Program-made: the position numbers and the translations under genes | The notes under the pieces: model-generated | What the model saw: only the letters and a program-made list of their open reading frames with translations | The model's database searches: none | What the model was told of the DNA's origin: nothing | In this document: positions 17,040-25,906 of the stretch, piece by piece | Layout of the letters: each line of letters begins with the position of its first letter | How positions within the stretch are numbered: position 1 is the first letter of the stretch | From: Rothia koreensis | GTDB taxonomy: Bacteria > Actinomycetota > Actinomycetes > Actinomycetales > Micrococcaceae | Length of the DNA: 64,000 nucleotides | Direction of reading: 5' to 3' | Assembly (NCBI RefSeq): GCF_004136575.1 | Contig: NZ_NOIQ01000005.1 | Span: forward strand, 55,811 to 119,810

Positions 17040-17804
17040 TCAGCGGAACATCTTTCGCAAGATGTGGTCGATGGCCACGACGATCTCTTCCGCGACCTCG
17101 CGGTAGACGGCAGGTTCCCGAAGATAGGGGTCAACGATGTCCACTTCGGCATTCGCGTCTCGTCCGACCTGGGAACGCCGGGAGGAGGCCTCCGCGACGA
17201 ACGAGGAACACTCATGTGAAAGGTTTACCGTCGCGCCGGTTGAATCGACCGGTTGCCATTCGGCGGTTTCCGCCAGCCGCGCGAATTCCTTGAGAGTGAA
17301 GGTCTTCTTCAGTGCTCTTGGGACCGAGGCCAAAACCGCGGAGCGTTGCTCCACCGTTGCAGTCAGAACCAGGTGCGCTTCGGTGATCGCTTCCACCGTG
17401 ACGGCCTGGGGCCGGTGGCCGGACAGGTCGATTCCTCGAGCCGAGGCGGCGTCCAGAATGTCCTGCGGCACCCCGACCTCCGGGTTTATTTCCGTGCCTC
17501 CCGAATTCGCCCGGACGGGAATCTCCGCTGTCGCCGCATTGAGGTACTCAGCGGCCAGGACCGAGCGACAGACGTTGCCGGTGCACACGAAATACACCCT
17601 GAATTCCGAAGGGGCGCCCACTTCCTCGGCTTCGGGCAGCGATGAATCGCCCGCTGACGGTGACGACTCGCACGGTGCCCCTGCGGCGGAGATGGAGTCG
17701 CTCGGAGGAGCATCCATCACCGCCCCCTGTGACTGGGACGGTTCGGAGGGCGTGGGCCCGGTACCCACAGATTTGTCAGGCCTCTTGTGCCAAGGAATAA
17801 ACAT
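17040..17804 (-). CDS. wzb: Low-molecular-weight protein tyrosine phosphatase (Wzb-like)
   Basis: 254 residues, with the catalytic P-loop CTGNVCRS near residue 75 and the general-acid loop VDIVDPY near residue 230. The expected role is to dephosphorylate the tyrosine-rich tail of the Wzc-like kinase encoded 50 bases downstream. LMW phosphatases are usually about 150 residues. Here roughly 67 Ser/Pro/Glu-rich residues precede the domain and the spacing between catalytic motifs is long. The ATG at 17804 has a GGAG site six bases away, so the extension appears genuine; an internal ATG at 17717 is the alternative. Confidence 0.88.
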   Translation of the reverse strand: MFIPWHKRPDKSVGTGPTPSEPSQSQGAVMDAPPSDSISAAGAPCESSPSAGDSSLPEAEEVGAPSEFRVYFVCTGNVCRSVLAAEYLNAATAEIPVRANSGGTEINPEVGVPQDILDAASARGIDLSGHRPQAVTVEAITEAHLVLTATVEQRSAVLASVPRALKKTFTLKEFARLAETAEWQPVDSTGATVNLSHECSSFVAEASSRRSQVGRDANAEVDIVDPYLREPAVYREVAEEIVVAIDHILRKMFR

Positions 17805-17845
17805 CGATTTCTCCGTGATTCTGCGAAAGGAGGACCAGGGTCGCG

Positions 17846-19204
17846 CTAACCATGCCCGTAGCTCACCGCTTCTGGTGTCCGAAGCGGAGATGCCCGCCCC
17901 GGACCGGCTGCCCCGGTGACAGGTCCGGTTTTTCTGCGTCTCGCAAAGATCCCCGGACGATGGCCCGCGTACCCGTATTCAGAGAAGTGCTTGCCGATCG
18001 TCGCGAATCCCAGCGCAATCCAGATGAGATAGGCACCCACCTGGTTTGAGGTGAACCCGCTGTTGGTCAGATTGTTGGCAATCATGTCCAGCGCGCCCAG
18101 CGCCGTGACCGCCCCGGCCGCATTCCGCAGGTTCCGGAGGGCGAGGAAGATCTGGAGCGCCAGCAGCACGGCCGCGGTGATCAGGCCGTAATCGGCCCCC
18201 ACGATCAGGTACGCGTTCTCGAGGGAGGACCCCAGGATTCCCGAGCCGCGGAAGTCACGGCTGCCCGGATATCCGGTGAACGTGAAGAGGTGCCAGTGAC
18301 CCTCGACCCACCGATACGCTTCTTTCCTGAGCTCGGAGGATCCGCCATCGTCCTCGACCTTCGTGGTCAACGCTTGGCCGGCTTCGGTCCCCAGCATCCA
18401 GACAAAGCTTCCCGCCATGATCCCAATACCCGTCAGCTTCGTCAGGATCCGGTCTTTCGCCGCAAGGGTCACCACGACCGCCGTGATCACGGCGGCTAGT
18501 ATGGATGCCCGCCCGTTGCCGAGCAGGGCGCCGTACAGATACAGCCCGATGAATACCCACCGAATGATGGGGTTCCGTATGAAGTAGGTCAGCGCAACCA
18601 TGAAGGCGCAGAGGGCCGCGAAGTCCAGGCCAGTCTCCACGAAACCCTGGCTGCGGGTGATCTCGTCAATACCTTGCAACTGCCACAGTGCGGCTTTGGC
18701 CGTGTCCTCGAAGACGAGGATGTGTCCGGTGATGTTCTGCTGGATTGCAAGGTACATCTGCCCCAGCATCGCCAGGTGCATGACCCAGGCGACCTTGCGC
18801 AACGCCCCGGCACCCTCGCGGAGAACGAGCATCTTGAAGAGCAGGTACAGCACGAAAGGCGGTAGATAGACCACCGCGATATTGATCAGGCTGTCCGTGA
18901 ACGAATTGAAGATCGACAGTACATTGACCATGATCAGGCAACAGAACAGGCTGAAGACGGCGATCTCGAGACGCGAAGAGCTCAGGACCTTCTTGACCCG
19001 GGGCCAGTAAAAGATGGTCTGCACGAGTGCCGAGACCATAATCATGTCCCCGGCGGGGTGCGGGCCGTTGAACCATTCGTTGGCCTGGTACGACGGCAAG
19101 AAAAGCCTCACGATGATCGGAGCCCACACCAGGACCACGGGCCGGGACGCGAACAGCAGTGCGAAGACGAAGGAAGCTCCCAGGAGGAGCAGTGTGGACG
19201 TCAT
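17846..19204 (-). CDS. Wzy-like O-antigen/exopolysaccharide polymerase
   Basis: 452 residues and about 11 membrane segments. The topology is that of Wzy polymerases, with a large hydrophilic loop in the second half (about 270-330, containing EDDGGSSELRKEAYRWVEGH) and the segment GLYLYGALLGNGRASILAAV resembling the O-antigen ligase/polymerase (Wzy_C) core. It should join repeat units on the outer face of the membrane. Sequence conservation in this family is poor, so the call rests on topology and position between a glycosyltransferase and the wzb-wzc-wzx genes. Its ATG directly follows the upstream TGA (TGAATG). Confidence 0.8.
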   Translation of the reverse strand: MTSTLLLLGASFVFALLFASRPVVLVWAPIIVRLFLPSYQANEWFNGPHPAGDMIMVSALVQTIFYWPRVKKVLSSSRLEIAVFSLFCCLIMVNVLSIFNSFTDSLINIAVVYLPPFVLYLLFKMLVLREGAGALRKVAWVMHLAMLGQMYLAIQQNITGHILVFEDTAKAALWQLQGIDEITRSQGFVETGLDFAALCAFMVALTYFIRNPIIRWVFIGLYLYGALLGNGRASILAAVITAVVVTLAAKDRILTKLTGIGIMAGSFVWMLGTEAGQALTTKVEDDGGSSELRKEAYRWVEGHWHLFTFTGYPGSRDFRGSGILGSSLENAYLIVGADYGLITAAVLLALQIFLALRNLRNAAGAVTALGALDMIANNLTNSGFTSNQVGAYLIWIALGFATIGKHFSEYGYAGHRPGIFARRRKTGPVTGAAGPGRASPLRTPEAVSYGHG

Positions 19205-20329
19205 TCAGGAAGCCACATCCCCGTACAGTCTCGACAGTTGTTGGGCGATGCGGTCCATGGTCGCGTGACCGGCCACGAATGTTCGTCCCGCGTTGCCCAT
19301 GCGCCGGCGGTCCTCCGGGCTGTCCAGGAGGCGGTCGAGCACTTCCACCAGCTCGTCCGGGCCGAATCCGACCACCTGGCCTCCGCCGGAGGTCGTGACA
19401 TCCGGGGCCAGCCCGCAGTCCTCCATGACGACGACGGGCAGGCCCGTGCTCATCGCTTCCAGAACCGACATCGGGAAGGGCTCCTGGCGGGAGGGCAGAA
19501 CATAGACCGAGGAATCTGCCATGCGTTCCAGGGTCCGCTCCGCAGGAACAGATCCAACCCAACGGATGCGCCCGGCGGCGTTGTCTTCCTCGAGACGTCG
19601 ACGGACGGCCTCGCCTTCGCCCTCGTCGGGGCCGACCAGTGTGAAGGTAGCGTCGGGATGACGGGAAGCCAGGCGCTGAGCCGCTTCGACGAAGGTCAAG
19701 GGGCGTTTCCGTTCCTGGAGACGAGCAAGGAAGAGAACGTCCGGAGACGCTCCGTCCGGTCGGGCGACGACGGGAGACATCGGAACGCCGTTACGAAGCA
19801 TCTGCACCGCGTCCGAGGCTGTCCGGGGATCGACTGCCCGCAACCCGTCCACCTCGACGCTCGTCAGCGCCAAGATCTTCTTCGCTGCTCTGAGCGTGGG
19901 CCGCGTCATGAGGGCGTCCAGGGGCTTGGCCAGCTTCTGGGAGCTCGGGTCGATCATCCCGTGGGTCTGCAACACGGTCGGCACTCGGAGGAGCTGGAGC
20001 AGCCTGGCCGAGGGCAGAGTCACGAGATCACGGGCCATGTGGATGTGGGCGACGTCGAAGGTCCTGCCGTGAGTCACGAGCCATCGGATCAGCCCTGGTG
20101 CAGAGACTCCCGCAAAACTGCCGCGCATGAGCCGTCGAGCCGCGAACAGCTTCACCGGGATGCCGCAGTATTCGCGGGGCGCGCGCCCGCGGTAACCTTC
20201 CGCGGCCGCAACGAGGAGAACGTCATGCCCTTGTTTCTTCAGCTCCGAGAGCTGGTTGCACGAGACCCGAAGAGGGCCGCCCAGCGAACCGTGTGGATCA
20301 ACCATCGTGACCACGTGAAGAATTCTCAA
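19205..20329 (-). CDS. GT4-family glycosyltransferase
   Basis: 374 residues from the chosen TTG at 20329, which follows GGGGGGAAC and gives the family-typical beginning (M)RILHVVTMVDPHGS. A longer frame from ATG 20377 lacks a ribosome site. It has the GT-B fold. The C-terminal domain shows FLARLQERKRPLTFVEAAQR, then YVLPSRQEPFPMSVLEAMST (the GT4 E-x7-E region) and GLPVVVMEDCG. It should transfer a sugar to the lipid-linked repeat unit. A terminator-like hairpin and a good promoter lie just upstream, so this gene starts a second transcription unit in the locus. Confidence 0.88.
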   Translation of the reverse strand: MRILHVVTMVDPHGSLGGPLRVSCNQLSELKKQGHDVLLVAAAEGYRGRAPREYCGIPVKLFAARRLMRGSFAGVSAPGLIRWLVTHGRTFDVAHIHMARDLVTLPSARLLQLLRVPTVLQTHGMIDPSSQKLAKPLDALMTRPTLRAAKKILALTSVEVDGLRAVDPRTASDAVQMLRNGVPMSPVVARPDGASPDVLFLARLQERKRPLTFVEAAQRLASRHPDATFTLVGPDEGEGEAVRRRLEEDNAAGRIRWVGSVPAERTLERMADSSVYVLPSRQEPFPMSVLEAMSTGLPVVVMEDCGLAPDVTTSGGGQVVGFGPDELVEVLDRLLDSPEDRRRMGNAGRTFVAGHATMDRIAQQLSRLYGDVAS

Positions 20330-20404
20330 ACCGTTCCCCCCAGAACTTGAAATTCGCCGTATCGGAGCTTTCCCCATGTCCGACAGACGAAATATGCGCA
20401 GAAA

Positions 20405-20433
20405 ATTTTATAACAGTTCGAGATAGTCGACAA
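20405..20433 (-). promoter_or_regulatory. Internal promoter of exopolysaccharide locus
   Basis: On the minus strand TTGTCG (20433-20428) and TAAAAT (20410-20405) are separated by exactly 17 bases, in a stretch far richer in A/T than its surroundings. The predicted transcript start is about 70 bases before the TTG start of the GT4 gene. Confidence 0.6.
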
Positions 20434-20441
20434 AAGACCTA

Positions 20442-20459
20442 GTCAACCCAAAGGTTGAC
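20442..20459 (-). terminator. Hairpin terminator after acetyltransferase gene
   Basis: A 7-bp inverted repeat, GTCAACC and GGTTGAC with a 4-base loop, lies 12 bases after the stop of the acetyltransferase gene. On the minus strand it is followed by TAGGTCTTTTGTC. It would end transcription of the upstream half of the locus just before the internal promoter. Confidence 0.55.
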
Positions 20460-20471
20460 GTCGAGTGGCGA

Positions 20472-21047
20472 TCAGATAGGCGGCCTCGGGGCGATTCTCC
20501 CCTTCGAGTGTGCACCGCTCCGCCCACTGACCTCCCCCAAGGGAGCCAGGACTTTGGAGCCGGCAGGCACGGACTTTGCGACCAGCGCCTGCGCGCCGAT
20601 CAGCGAGTCGTCACCGATCTCGACCCCTCGGAGGACCGTGGCTCGCGCGGCAATCCAGCATCGATCGCCAATAACGATCGCCCCGTTGTCGAACTCGAAA
20701 TTCGGATGGTCGAATTGGTGCGAACCAGTACACACAAAAGTGTCTTGGCTGAGACACGTATTTTCGCCGATCGTGACCGGCTCGAGGTTCAGAATCCACG
20801 TTCCGACGCCGACCCAGGAATTCTTCTTGATATGCAGTTTCCAGGGCCAGTGAATGGTTACCCCGTGGCGAATCAGAACGTTTTCCTCGATTCTCGCGCC
20901 GAAGGCGCGCAGTATCGCGGTACGGATTTTCGGCGGACACCACCACCGTTGGAGGATCGTGCCTTGGACCGCCAGCCACAGGGCCTGGACCACCTTGGGC
21001 CGGCCCTTGTCGTAACCGTATCCCTGAAAACCTGTCAGGTCCTTCAC
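20472..21047 (-). CDS. WcaF-like hexapeptide-repeat acetyltransferase
   Basis: 191 residues from GTG 21047, chosen because AGGAGG precedes it and because it overlaps the previous stop as GTGA; a longer open frame to 21320 is not coding. It is a left-handed beta-helix acyltransferase: repeats such as ARIEENVLIRHGVTIHWPWK, VTIGENTCLSQDTFVCTGSH and GAIVIGDRCWIAARATVLRG, ending GAQALVAKSVPAGSKV. It closely resembles the WcaF/colanic-acid acetyltransferase group and should O-acetylate a sugar of the repeat unit using acetyl-CoA. The catalytic His of the family is probably in GSHQFDHP. Confidence 0.88.
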   Translation of the reverse strand: MKDLTGFQGYGYDKGRPKVVQALWLAVQGTILQRWWCPPKIRTAILRAFGARIEENVLIRHGVTIHWPWKLHIKKNSWVGVGTWILNLEPVTIGENTCLSQDTFVCTGSHQFDHPNFEFDNGAIVIGDRCWIAARATVLRGVEIGDDSLIGAQALVAKSVPAGSKVLAPLGEVSGRSGAHSKGRIAPRPPI

Positions 21048-22723
21048 CGGCCCTCCTCCTGGTGCAGCTTGTGGGCCAAATGGTCGGCCAGGCGGATGGA
21101 CAGGGCAACATCGGTGAGCGTCGGACCTGCCATGCCTGCGGTCGGGAAGGTTCCCGTGGTCGCCAGATAGAGATTCGGAGAGGACCACACGCGCAGGTTC
21201 GGATCCACGACCGAACGTGTGGAGTCGGCCCCCATGCGCACCAGCCCCATCTGGTGGGTCGCGTCCACGAGGATCATCGAGAGCATCTCGTCGAGGGTCG
21301 GCGGCGTGTACGTTCCCCACCCGGATTCCCGAATCCCTGCGGCCAGAAGTTCCAACGACCGGTGGTAATTACGACGGTCCGCATCGGAGACCCGGTGCCG
21401 GACGTCGAGACGAGGCATCCCGAAGGCGTCCTGTTCCGTGGTGGACAGGACTACCCGCTGCTCCGGGTCGGGCGATTGCTCGGCGTCGAACCGGATGCGG
21501 TAGACGCCCTGTTTCGAATAACGCGAAAACATGGGCAGGGTGCGGGAATCGAGGATTCTGTCCCGGACCCAGCGGGCACCGAACGCGCCGATTGCAGGAA
21601 GACCCTGGAGGACGTTGCGTATATGTCCCCGGGGGTCCTCGAGCCGGGCGTATCTGCGGTGCATGCCCGTGCCCTTGAACCCACCGGTCATCGTGAGCAG
21701 CTTGCGAACCAACGCGAACGAGGACAGCAGGGGGTCGCCGTGGTCGGGCGTGCGCGGGTCCTGGTACCACACGGCGAAACCCATGTTGAGCAGACCTTGG
21801 TCACGCCGGACGTTCTCGTCGAGTTGCAGCAAGCGGCGCACCCAGACGCCGTCGTGGCTCTTGGTCAGTTTCACCGCATGGCCGACGGCCTTGGGGTTCC
21901 TGACCCGGAGCTCGCCGACCTCTGCGATCGGGTGAATCATGTAGTGCCGGCCGATCTGGTCGTGGTCGTCCCGGATCCCGGAGTTCAGCAGGATGCGGGC
22001 GGTCTCCAGACCGCCAGCGGCCACGACCACGTGGTCGGCCCGCGCGGCGAAATGCCGTCCCGGGTCCGTTTGTCCCTCGACTCGATCGATGACACCGGTT
22101 TCGGGGTTCTGCACCAGGTGGGTCACGTTCGCGTGGTGGATGACCCGGATATTGGGGTATGAGGAAAGGTCCTTGCTGAGGGCGTCCGCGAATCGGATCG
22201 GCGGTGACCAGCGCCAAACGGCTTTCGAGTTGATCGTTGTCGACGGGCCGATCAGGTCCTCGGGGTCGCCAGGGATGGCCTGTGCACCGGTCCATTCGAA
22301 GGATCGCAGATCGAGGGCCTGGGCCGCGCGGCGATAGAACGGCATCAGCTGGTCCCGTGTGACCGGCCATGCCTCGGTCGAGAAGTCATCGTGGTGCCGC
22401 TCTTCGAAATCCAGTTGGTCGAAGGGGTAGGTTCGACCGCCCCACTGCATCGATGCGCCGCCGAGCCTCTTGGTTCGCGCCTTCTCCAACGGTTCGACGG
22501 CCTGGGACCTGGCGTCTCCTTTCAGGGTGTCGTCCGCTGCGGAGCTACCGCGCACGTCACCGCCTTCGAGCATCAGGATATCGACGCCGGTCGGGGCCAG
22601 CTCCCGGGCCACGGTGGCGCCCGCGGGACCGGTACCGACGATCAGAACCGTCGCGGACAGTCGGGCTCCGGCCGGGAGGTCCCGCGCGTCCGTCATCTGG
22701 TGCTTCGACAAGGGTGTTTTCAC
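21044..22723 (-). CDS. GMC-family FAD-dependent oxidoreductase
   Basis: 559 residues. The ADP-binding motif VLIVGTGPAGATVARELA is at about 26-43, GGASMQWGGRTYPFDQLDFE is the GMC signature region, and the C-terminal GMC domain contains VDATHQMGLVRMGADSTRSV (active-site His region) and NLYLATTGTFPTAGMAGPT. GMC enzymes oxidise alcohols or sugars. Inside an exopolysaccharide operon it may oxidise a sugar hydroxyl in a precursor or lipid-linked unit, but the substrate is unknown. Start and stop overlap both neighbours by four bases, so it belongs to the operon. Confidence 0.87.
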   Translation of the reverse strand: MKTPLSKHQMTDARDLPAGARLSATVLIVGTGPAGATVARELAPTGVDILMLEGGDVRGSSAADDTLKGDARSQAVEPLEKARTKRLGGASMQWGGRTYPFDQLDFEERHHDDFSTEAWPVTRDQLMPFYRRAAQALDLRSFEWTGAQAIPGDPEDLIGPSTTINSKAVWRWSPPIRFADALSKDLSSYPNIRVIHHANVTHLVQNPETGVIDRVEGQTDPGRHFAARADHVVVAAGGLETARILLNSGIRDDHDQIGRHYMIHPIAEVGELRVRNPKAVGHAVKLTKSHDGVWVRRLLQLDENVRRDQGLLNMGFAVWYQDPRTPDHGDPLLSSFALVRKLLTMTGGFKGTGMHRRYARLEDPRGHIRNVLQGLPAIGAFGARWVRDRILDSRTLPMFSRYSKQGVYRIRFDAEQSPDPEQRVVLSTTEQDAFGMPRLDVRHRVSDADRRNYHRSLELLAAGIRESGWGTYTPPTLDEMLSMILVDATHQMGLVRMGADSTRSVVDPNLRVWSSPNLYLATTGTFPTAGMAGPTLTDVALSIRLADHLAHKLHQEEGR

Positions 22724-23613
22724 AGCGTCTCCTCCAGACGTCGAATATCGTGTTCCACCGCTCCCCGGGCGATGGCGCCTATGTTGTCCCTGACGTGACG
22801 TGGGGTGCTCATCCCCAACAGCACCGCGTCGACGCCGTCCATTCTGTGAACGCCTTCGACCAGGGTGGCGACGATTCGCGGGCCGTCCATGCCGGAGGCT
22901 GCCGCACGTCGCATGAGAGTGCCGTCACCGAGCACCGCGATCCCGACGGTTGTGACGCGATCACGCCCCGGGTGGGACCGCACGGTTTCGAGGGTCGAGG
23001 TGTCGCCAAGGTTGACCGGGATCTGGAGCCACGTGGCGCCGGGCGCTTCCAAGAGCGCGCGGGCGGCATCGGCATCTCGCACGGATGCACCCCACGCCCG
23101 GATCATCCCGGACTGTTTCATGCGGTTCAGTTCCCCGACGACGTCGTCGCACTGCAGATCCGCCGCGTGCGGTTCGTGCAGAAGCAGGATGTCGAGCTCG
23201 TCCCGGCCCTGACGTTTCAGGCACCGACGAGCAGCCTCGCGGACGTACTTCGGGGAGAAACAGGTGTCTGCCCGGCCGGCGGCGCGCAGGCCGCCCATTC
23301 CGGGACGATGGTCTCCCCCGAAGGTCGCGGAGACCAGCCCGACGGGAGTCTTGAGGAGCCCGACCTTGGTCATGACCACCGTGTCCGGGCGAGTCCTGAC
23401 CACGCGCCCGACGATCCTCTCGCTGATACCCCGCGCGTAGACGTCCGCGGTGTCGACGAGCCCAACCCCCATATCGAGAGCCTGGCTCAACGCGGACGTT
23501 CCCTCCGAGATTCCGCGCTTCTGCCAGAAGGCGCCCAGTCGGGCGGTCCCCACGCCCAGCGGCGTCGTCTCGAATTCGCCCAACCGGCCGCGTTCCAAAA
23601 GGTCAGTGCGCAC
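22720..23613 (-). CDS. Aldo/keto reductase of exopolysaccharide locus
   Basis: 297 residues from GTG 23613, which has AGGAGA four bases before it and overlaps the previous gene by 11 bases. The catalytic Asp/Tyr region is VDTADVYARG, the Lys is in VMTKVGLL and the His in LLLHEPHA, the normal AKR tetrad order. It is NADPH-dependent, cytosolic. Coupling with the GMC oxidoreductase downstream suggests an oxidation/reduction pair that remodels a sugar, as in epimerisation through a keto intermediate; this is inference. Confidence 0.87.
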   Translation of the reverse strand: MRTDLLERGRLGEFETTPLGVGTARLGAFWQKRGISEGTSALSQALDMGVGLVDTADVYARGISERIVGRVVRTRPDTVVMTKVGLLKTPVGLVSATFGGDHRPGMGGLRAAGRADTCFSPKYVREAARRCLKRQGRDELDILLLHEPHAADLQCDDVVGELNRMKQSGMIRAWGASVRDADAARALLEAPGATWLQIPVNLGDTSTLETVRSHPGRDRVTTVGIAVLGDGTLMRRAAASGMDGPRIVATLVEGVHRMDGVDAVLLGMSTPRHVRDNIGAIARGAVEHDIRRLEETL

Positions 23614-24862
23614 GACTCTCCTCACTCACGGCCTGTTCGACGGCCGCTCCCCAAGCGTTGTAAATCTGATCGGGCGCCATGCTCGTTCCGAGCACTTCGT
23701 ATCCGGCCCGGCCGATGTCGCGCGCCCGTTCAGGGTGATCCATCAAGTCCTCGATCGCGTCGGCCAGGCCGCTCGCGGTGTCCGCGATCAACGCGCTGAC
23801 CCCATCCCGGAGGGGGATGCCCGCCACACCCATGGGCGTGGCAACCACAGGCAGGCCGATGCTCAGCGCGTCGAGAACCTTGGTCTTGACACCCGTCCCT
23901 GCCTGGATGGGAGAGAGCAGCATTCGGCTCTTCGACATCTCGGCCGGAAGGTCGTCCACGTACCCCAGGATCTCGAAAGGACCACCCGCAAACTCCTGAA
24001 TCTGCTCCCGGCTGGCTTTGCCGATGACTCGGATCCGCACCGTCCGGCCCCGCTTGTCGAGCTCCGGCACCAGCTCGTCCCTGACGAAGCGCAAGGCGGC
24101 GATATTGGGTCCGTAATGCAGAACCCCCAGGAACGTCAGTGTCCCGGCGGCGGCCTGCTCCGGTGCGCAGAGCGTGCCTTGTTCCACCGCCATGGGGATC
24201 CCCAGCACGTCCCGACCCGTTCGGAGCGACAATCGCTTCGCTTCTTCACGGCTGGTCAATGCCACGACCCTGGCCTCACGGGCAATCAGGTTCTCCCGCC
24301 TGCGAGCCAGCTCGGCCTCGACGCCGAGCAAGGCTCTGGCCAGTGCCTCCGCGCCGGGGCGGGTAAGGCGAGGAACTCTTTCCCCGAAATAGCCCAGGAT
24401 CGAATCGTTGTTGTCGCGGAATGTCGCGGAGGAATACCGCTCGGAGAGAAGGTCATCCAGGTGCATGACCGTGGGCAGGCCTGCGGCTCGCGCCGCGTCC
24501 CACGCCCGCAGACCGTCGCCGACCACGACGTCGCTCTTGAGCTCGCGCGCGATCTCCCGAACCTGCTGGGTCAGTGCCCGCCCGCTGAACAAGGCCTCGT
24601 TGAGACAACGACCCCTGAGAAGAGCACAGGGCACGAGCGCAGCGAGCGAACCGAGGCGGGGAGGACGTATTCGGTGCACGTCGCAGCCCAACCATGACGT
24701 GGGGCCGTCCTCATGCGTGATCGCGACGACGTCCACGTGGTGCCCATGTCGCTGCAGGCCGCGGACTGCTGATTCGAGCACCACGATGCGCCCCGTGCGG
24801 ACTCCGGTGATGTCCCGAACGGCGAGGAGAAGGATTCTGCGTGGCTCGCCCCTACCTGCCAC
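23603..24862 (-). CDS. GT4-family glycosyltransferase
   Basis: 419 residues from GTG 24862, preceded by AAAGG and overlapping the upstream stop by 11 bases; the open frame extends further but overlaps that gene deeply. The N-terminal GT-B domain starts RRILLLAVRDITGVRTGRI. The C-terminal nucleotide-binding domain shows LTFLGVLHYGPNIAALRFV, then LLSPIQAGTGVKTKVLDALS and GLPVVATPMG. This pattern (G-[VI]-K-x-K-x-L-[ED]-A) is typical of GT4 enzymes in capsule loci. Donor and acceptor unknown. Confidence 0.88.
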   Translation of the reverse strand: MAGRGEPRRILLLAVRDITGVRTGRIVVLESAVRGLQRHGHHVDVVAITHEDGPTSWLGCDVHRIRPPRLGSLAALVPCALLRGRCLNEALFSGRALTQQVREIARELKSDVVVGDGLRAWDAARAAGLPTVMHLDDLLSERYSSATFRDNNDSILGYFGERVPRLTRPGAEALARALLGVEAELARRRENLIAREARVVALTSREEAKRLSLRTGRDVLGIPMAVEQGTLCAPEQAAAGTLTFLGVLHYGPNIAALRFVRDELVPELDKRGRTVRIRVIGKASREQIQEFAGGPFEILGYVDDLPAEMSKSRMLLSPIQAGTGVKTKVLDALSIGLPVVATPMGVAGIPLRDGVSALIADTASGLADAIEDLMDHPERARDIGRAGYEVLGTSMAPDQIYNAWGAAVEQAVSEESRAH

Positions 24863-25904
24863 GGGGCGCCTTTCGTACGGCGCGCTCCAGGGCGGCGTAG
24901 AAATTGTCCACGAAGACCGGGACGCTGCACTTCCGCACATGTGCCGGAATGCGGGCCCTGATCGATTCCCGGTAGTCGCCGTTGGTCATCAGCCGCTCGA
25001 GTTCGTGGGTCAGGGAGTCGACATCGTTGGGGCGGAATCGGGCTCCCGCGTCCCCGATGGCTTCCGGCAGGCCACCGTGGTCCGCGACCAGGGTGACGCA
25101 TCCGGATGCAGCGTTCTCGAGGGCCACCGTTCCGAAAGGTTCCGGGAACCTGGACGGAACTACCGCGACAGCGTGACGGTTGAGCTCCTCGCAGATCTCA
25201 GAACCCGCTTTCGGGCCCAGCATCGCGACCTCGTCCTCCACCTTGAGGTCGCGGATCAACGCCTCGAGGTCAGCTCGATAATCCCCGTCCCCGATCAGGC
25301 TCAGGCGCGGGGAGAGACCCCGGTCCTTGAGATTTCTGACGGCACGGATCAGGAGGTCGATGCCTTTGTCTTCACTGAGCCTTCCCAAGTAGACAAGCGA
25401 GTTGGGATCCCTCGGCGCGGTATTCGTGATCCGGAAGAGGTCGGTCCGGTAGCTGTTGTAGATAACGTCCGAATGTCCTCTGACGTGCGCGGCGATGGCT
25501 CTGGAGTTCGATATCAGGACGTCTGCCCGCTCCACGAGCCGATATTTGAGCCAGTATTTGATCGATTCCAGGGGACCGAGCTTCTGTCCGGGCAACGTGA
25601 TCCAGGTTCGCAGGACGACGACCCACGGTTTCCGAAGGAAGAGCTGCGGCCAATAGAACTGCATGCACGGGTTGTTGTGGAAAACGACGTCGGCGCCGGA
25701 AATGGCCTTCCACAGCTGCAAGGGGCTGGGAGCACGCAATACCGTGAACGGAAAGTCCTTCCGCGGTTCGGTCTCACGGGTGTGCGTGACGACCACGACC
25801 TCGGCGCCGTGCCGCTCCACAAATCCTCGGGCGAGGACTTCCGCTGTGACTTCCACTCCTCCGAAGTCGGGGTGAAAACGGTGGACCATGAGAACAACAC
25901 GCAT
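24852..25904 (-). CDS. GT4-family glycosyltransferase
   Basis: 350 residues. It begins MRVVLMVHRFHPDFGGVEV, the classic glycine-rich GT4 N-terminus with the acceptor loop. The C-terminal domain shows LVYLGRLSEDKGIDLLIRAV (conserved Arg/Lys), then VVPSRFPEPFGTVALENAAS, the E-x7-E catalytic region. It is expected to add a sugar to the growing repeat unit on the cytoplasmic face of the membrane. Two bases separate it from the upstream glycosyltransferase gene. Confidence 0.92.
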   Translation of the reverse strand: MRVVLMVHRFHPDFGGVEVTAEVLARGFVERHGAEVVVVTHTRETEPRKDFPFTVLRAPSPLQLWKAISGADVVFHNNPCMQFYWPQLFLRKPWVVVLRTWITLPGQKLGPLESIKYWLKYRLVERADVLISNSRAIAAHVRGHSDVIYNSYRTDLFRITNTAPRDPNSLVYLGRLSEDKGIDLLIRAVRNLKDRGLSPRLSLIGDGDYRADLEALIRDLKVEDEVAMLGPKAGSEICEELNRHAVAVVPSRFPEPFGTVALENAASGCVTLVADHGGLPEAIGDAGARFRPNDVDSLTHELERLMTNGDYRESIRARIPAHVRKCSVPVFVDNFYAALERAVRKAPRGR

Positions 25905-25906
25905 GA

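Noticed and set aside
20472..21320. Longer form (282 residues) of the WcaF-like acetyltransferase
   Set aside because: The extra 91 residues are a shadow of the GMC gene; GTG 21047 with AGGAGG gives the usual family N-terminus.
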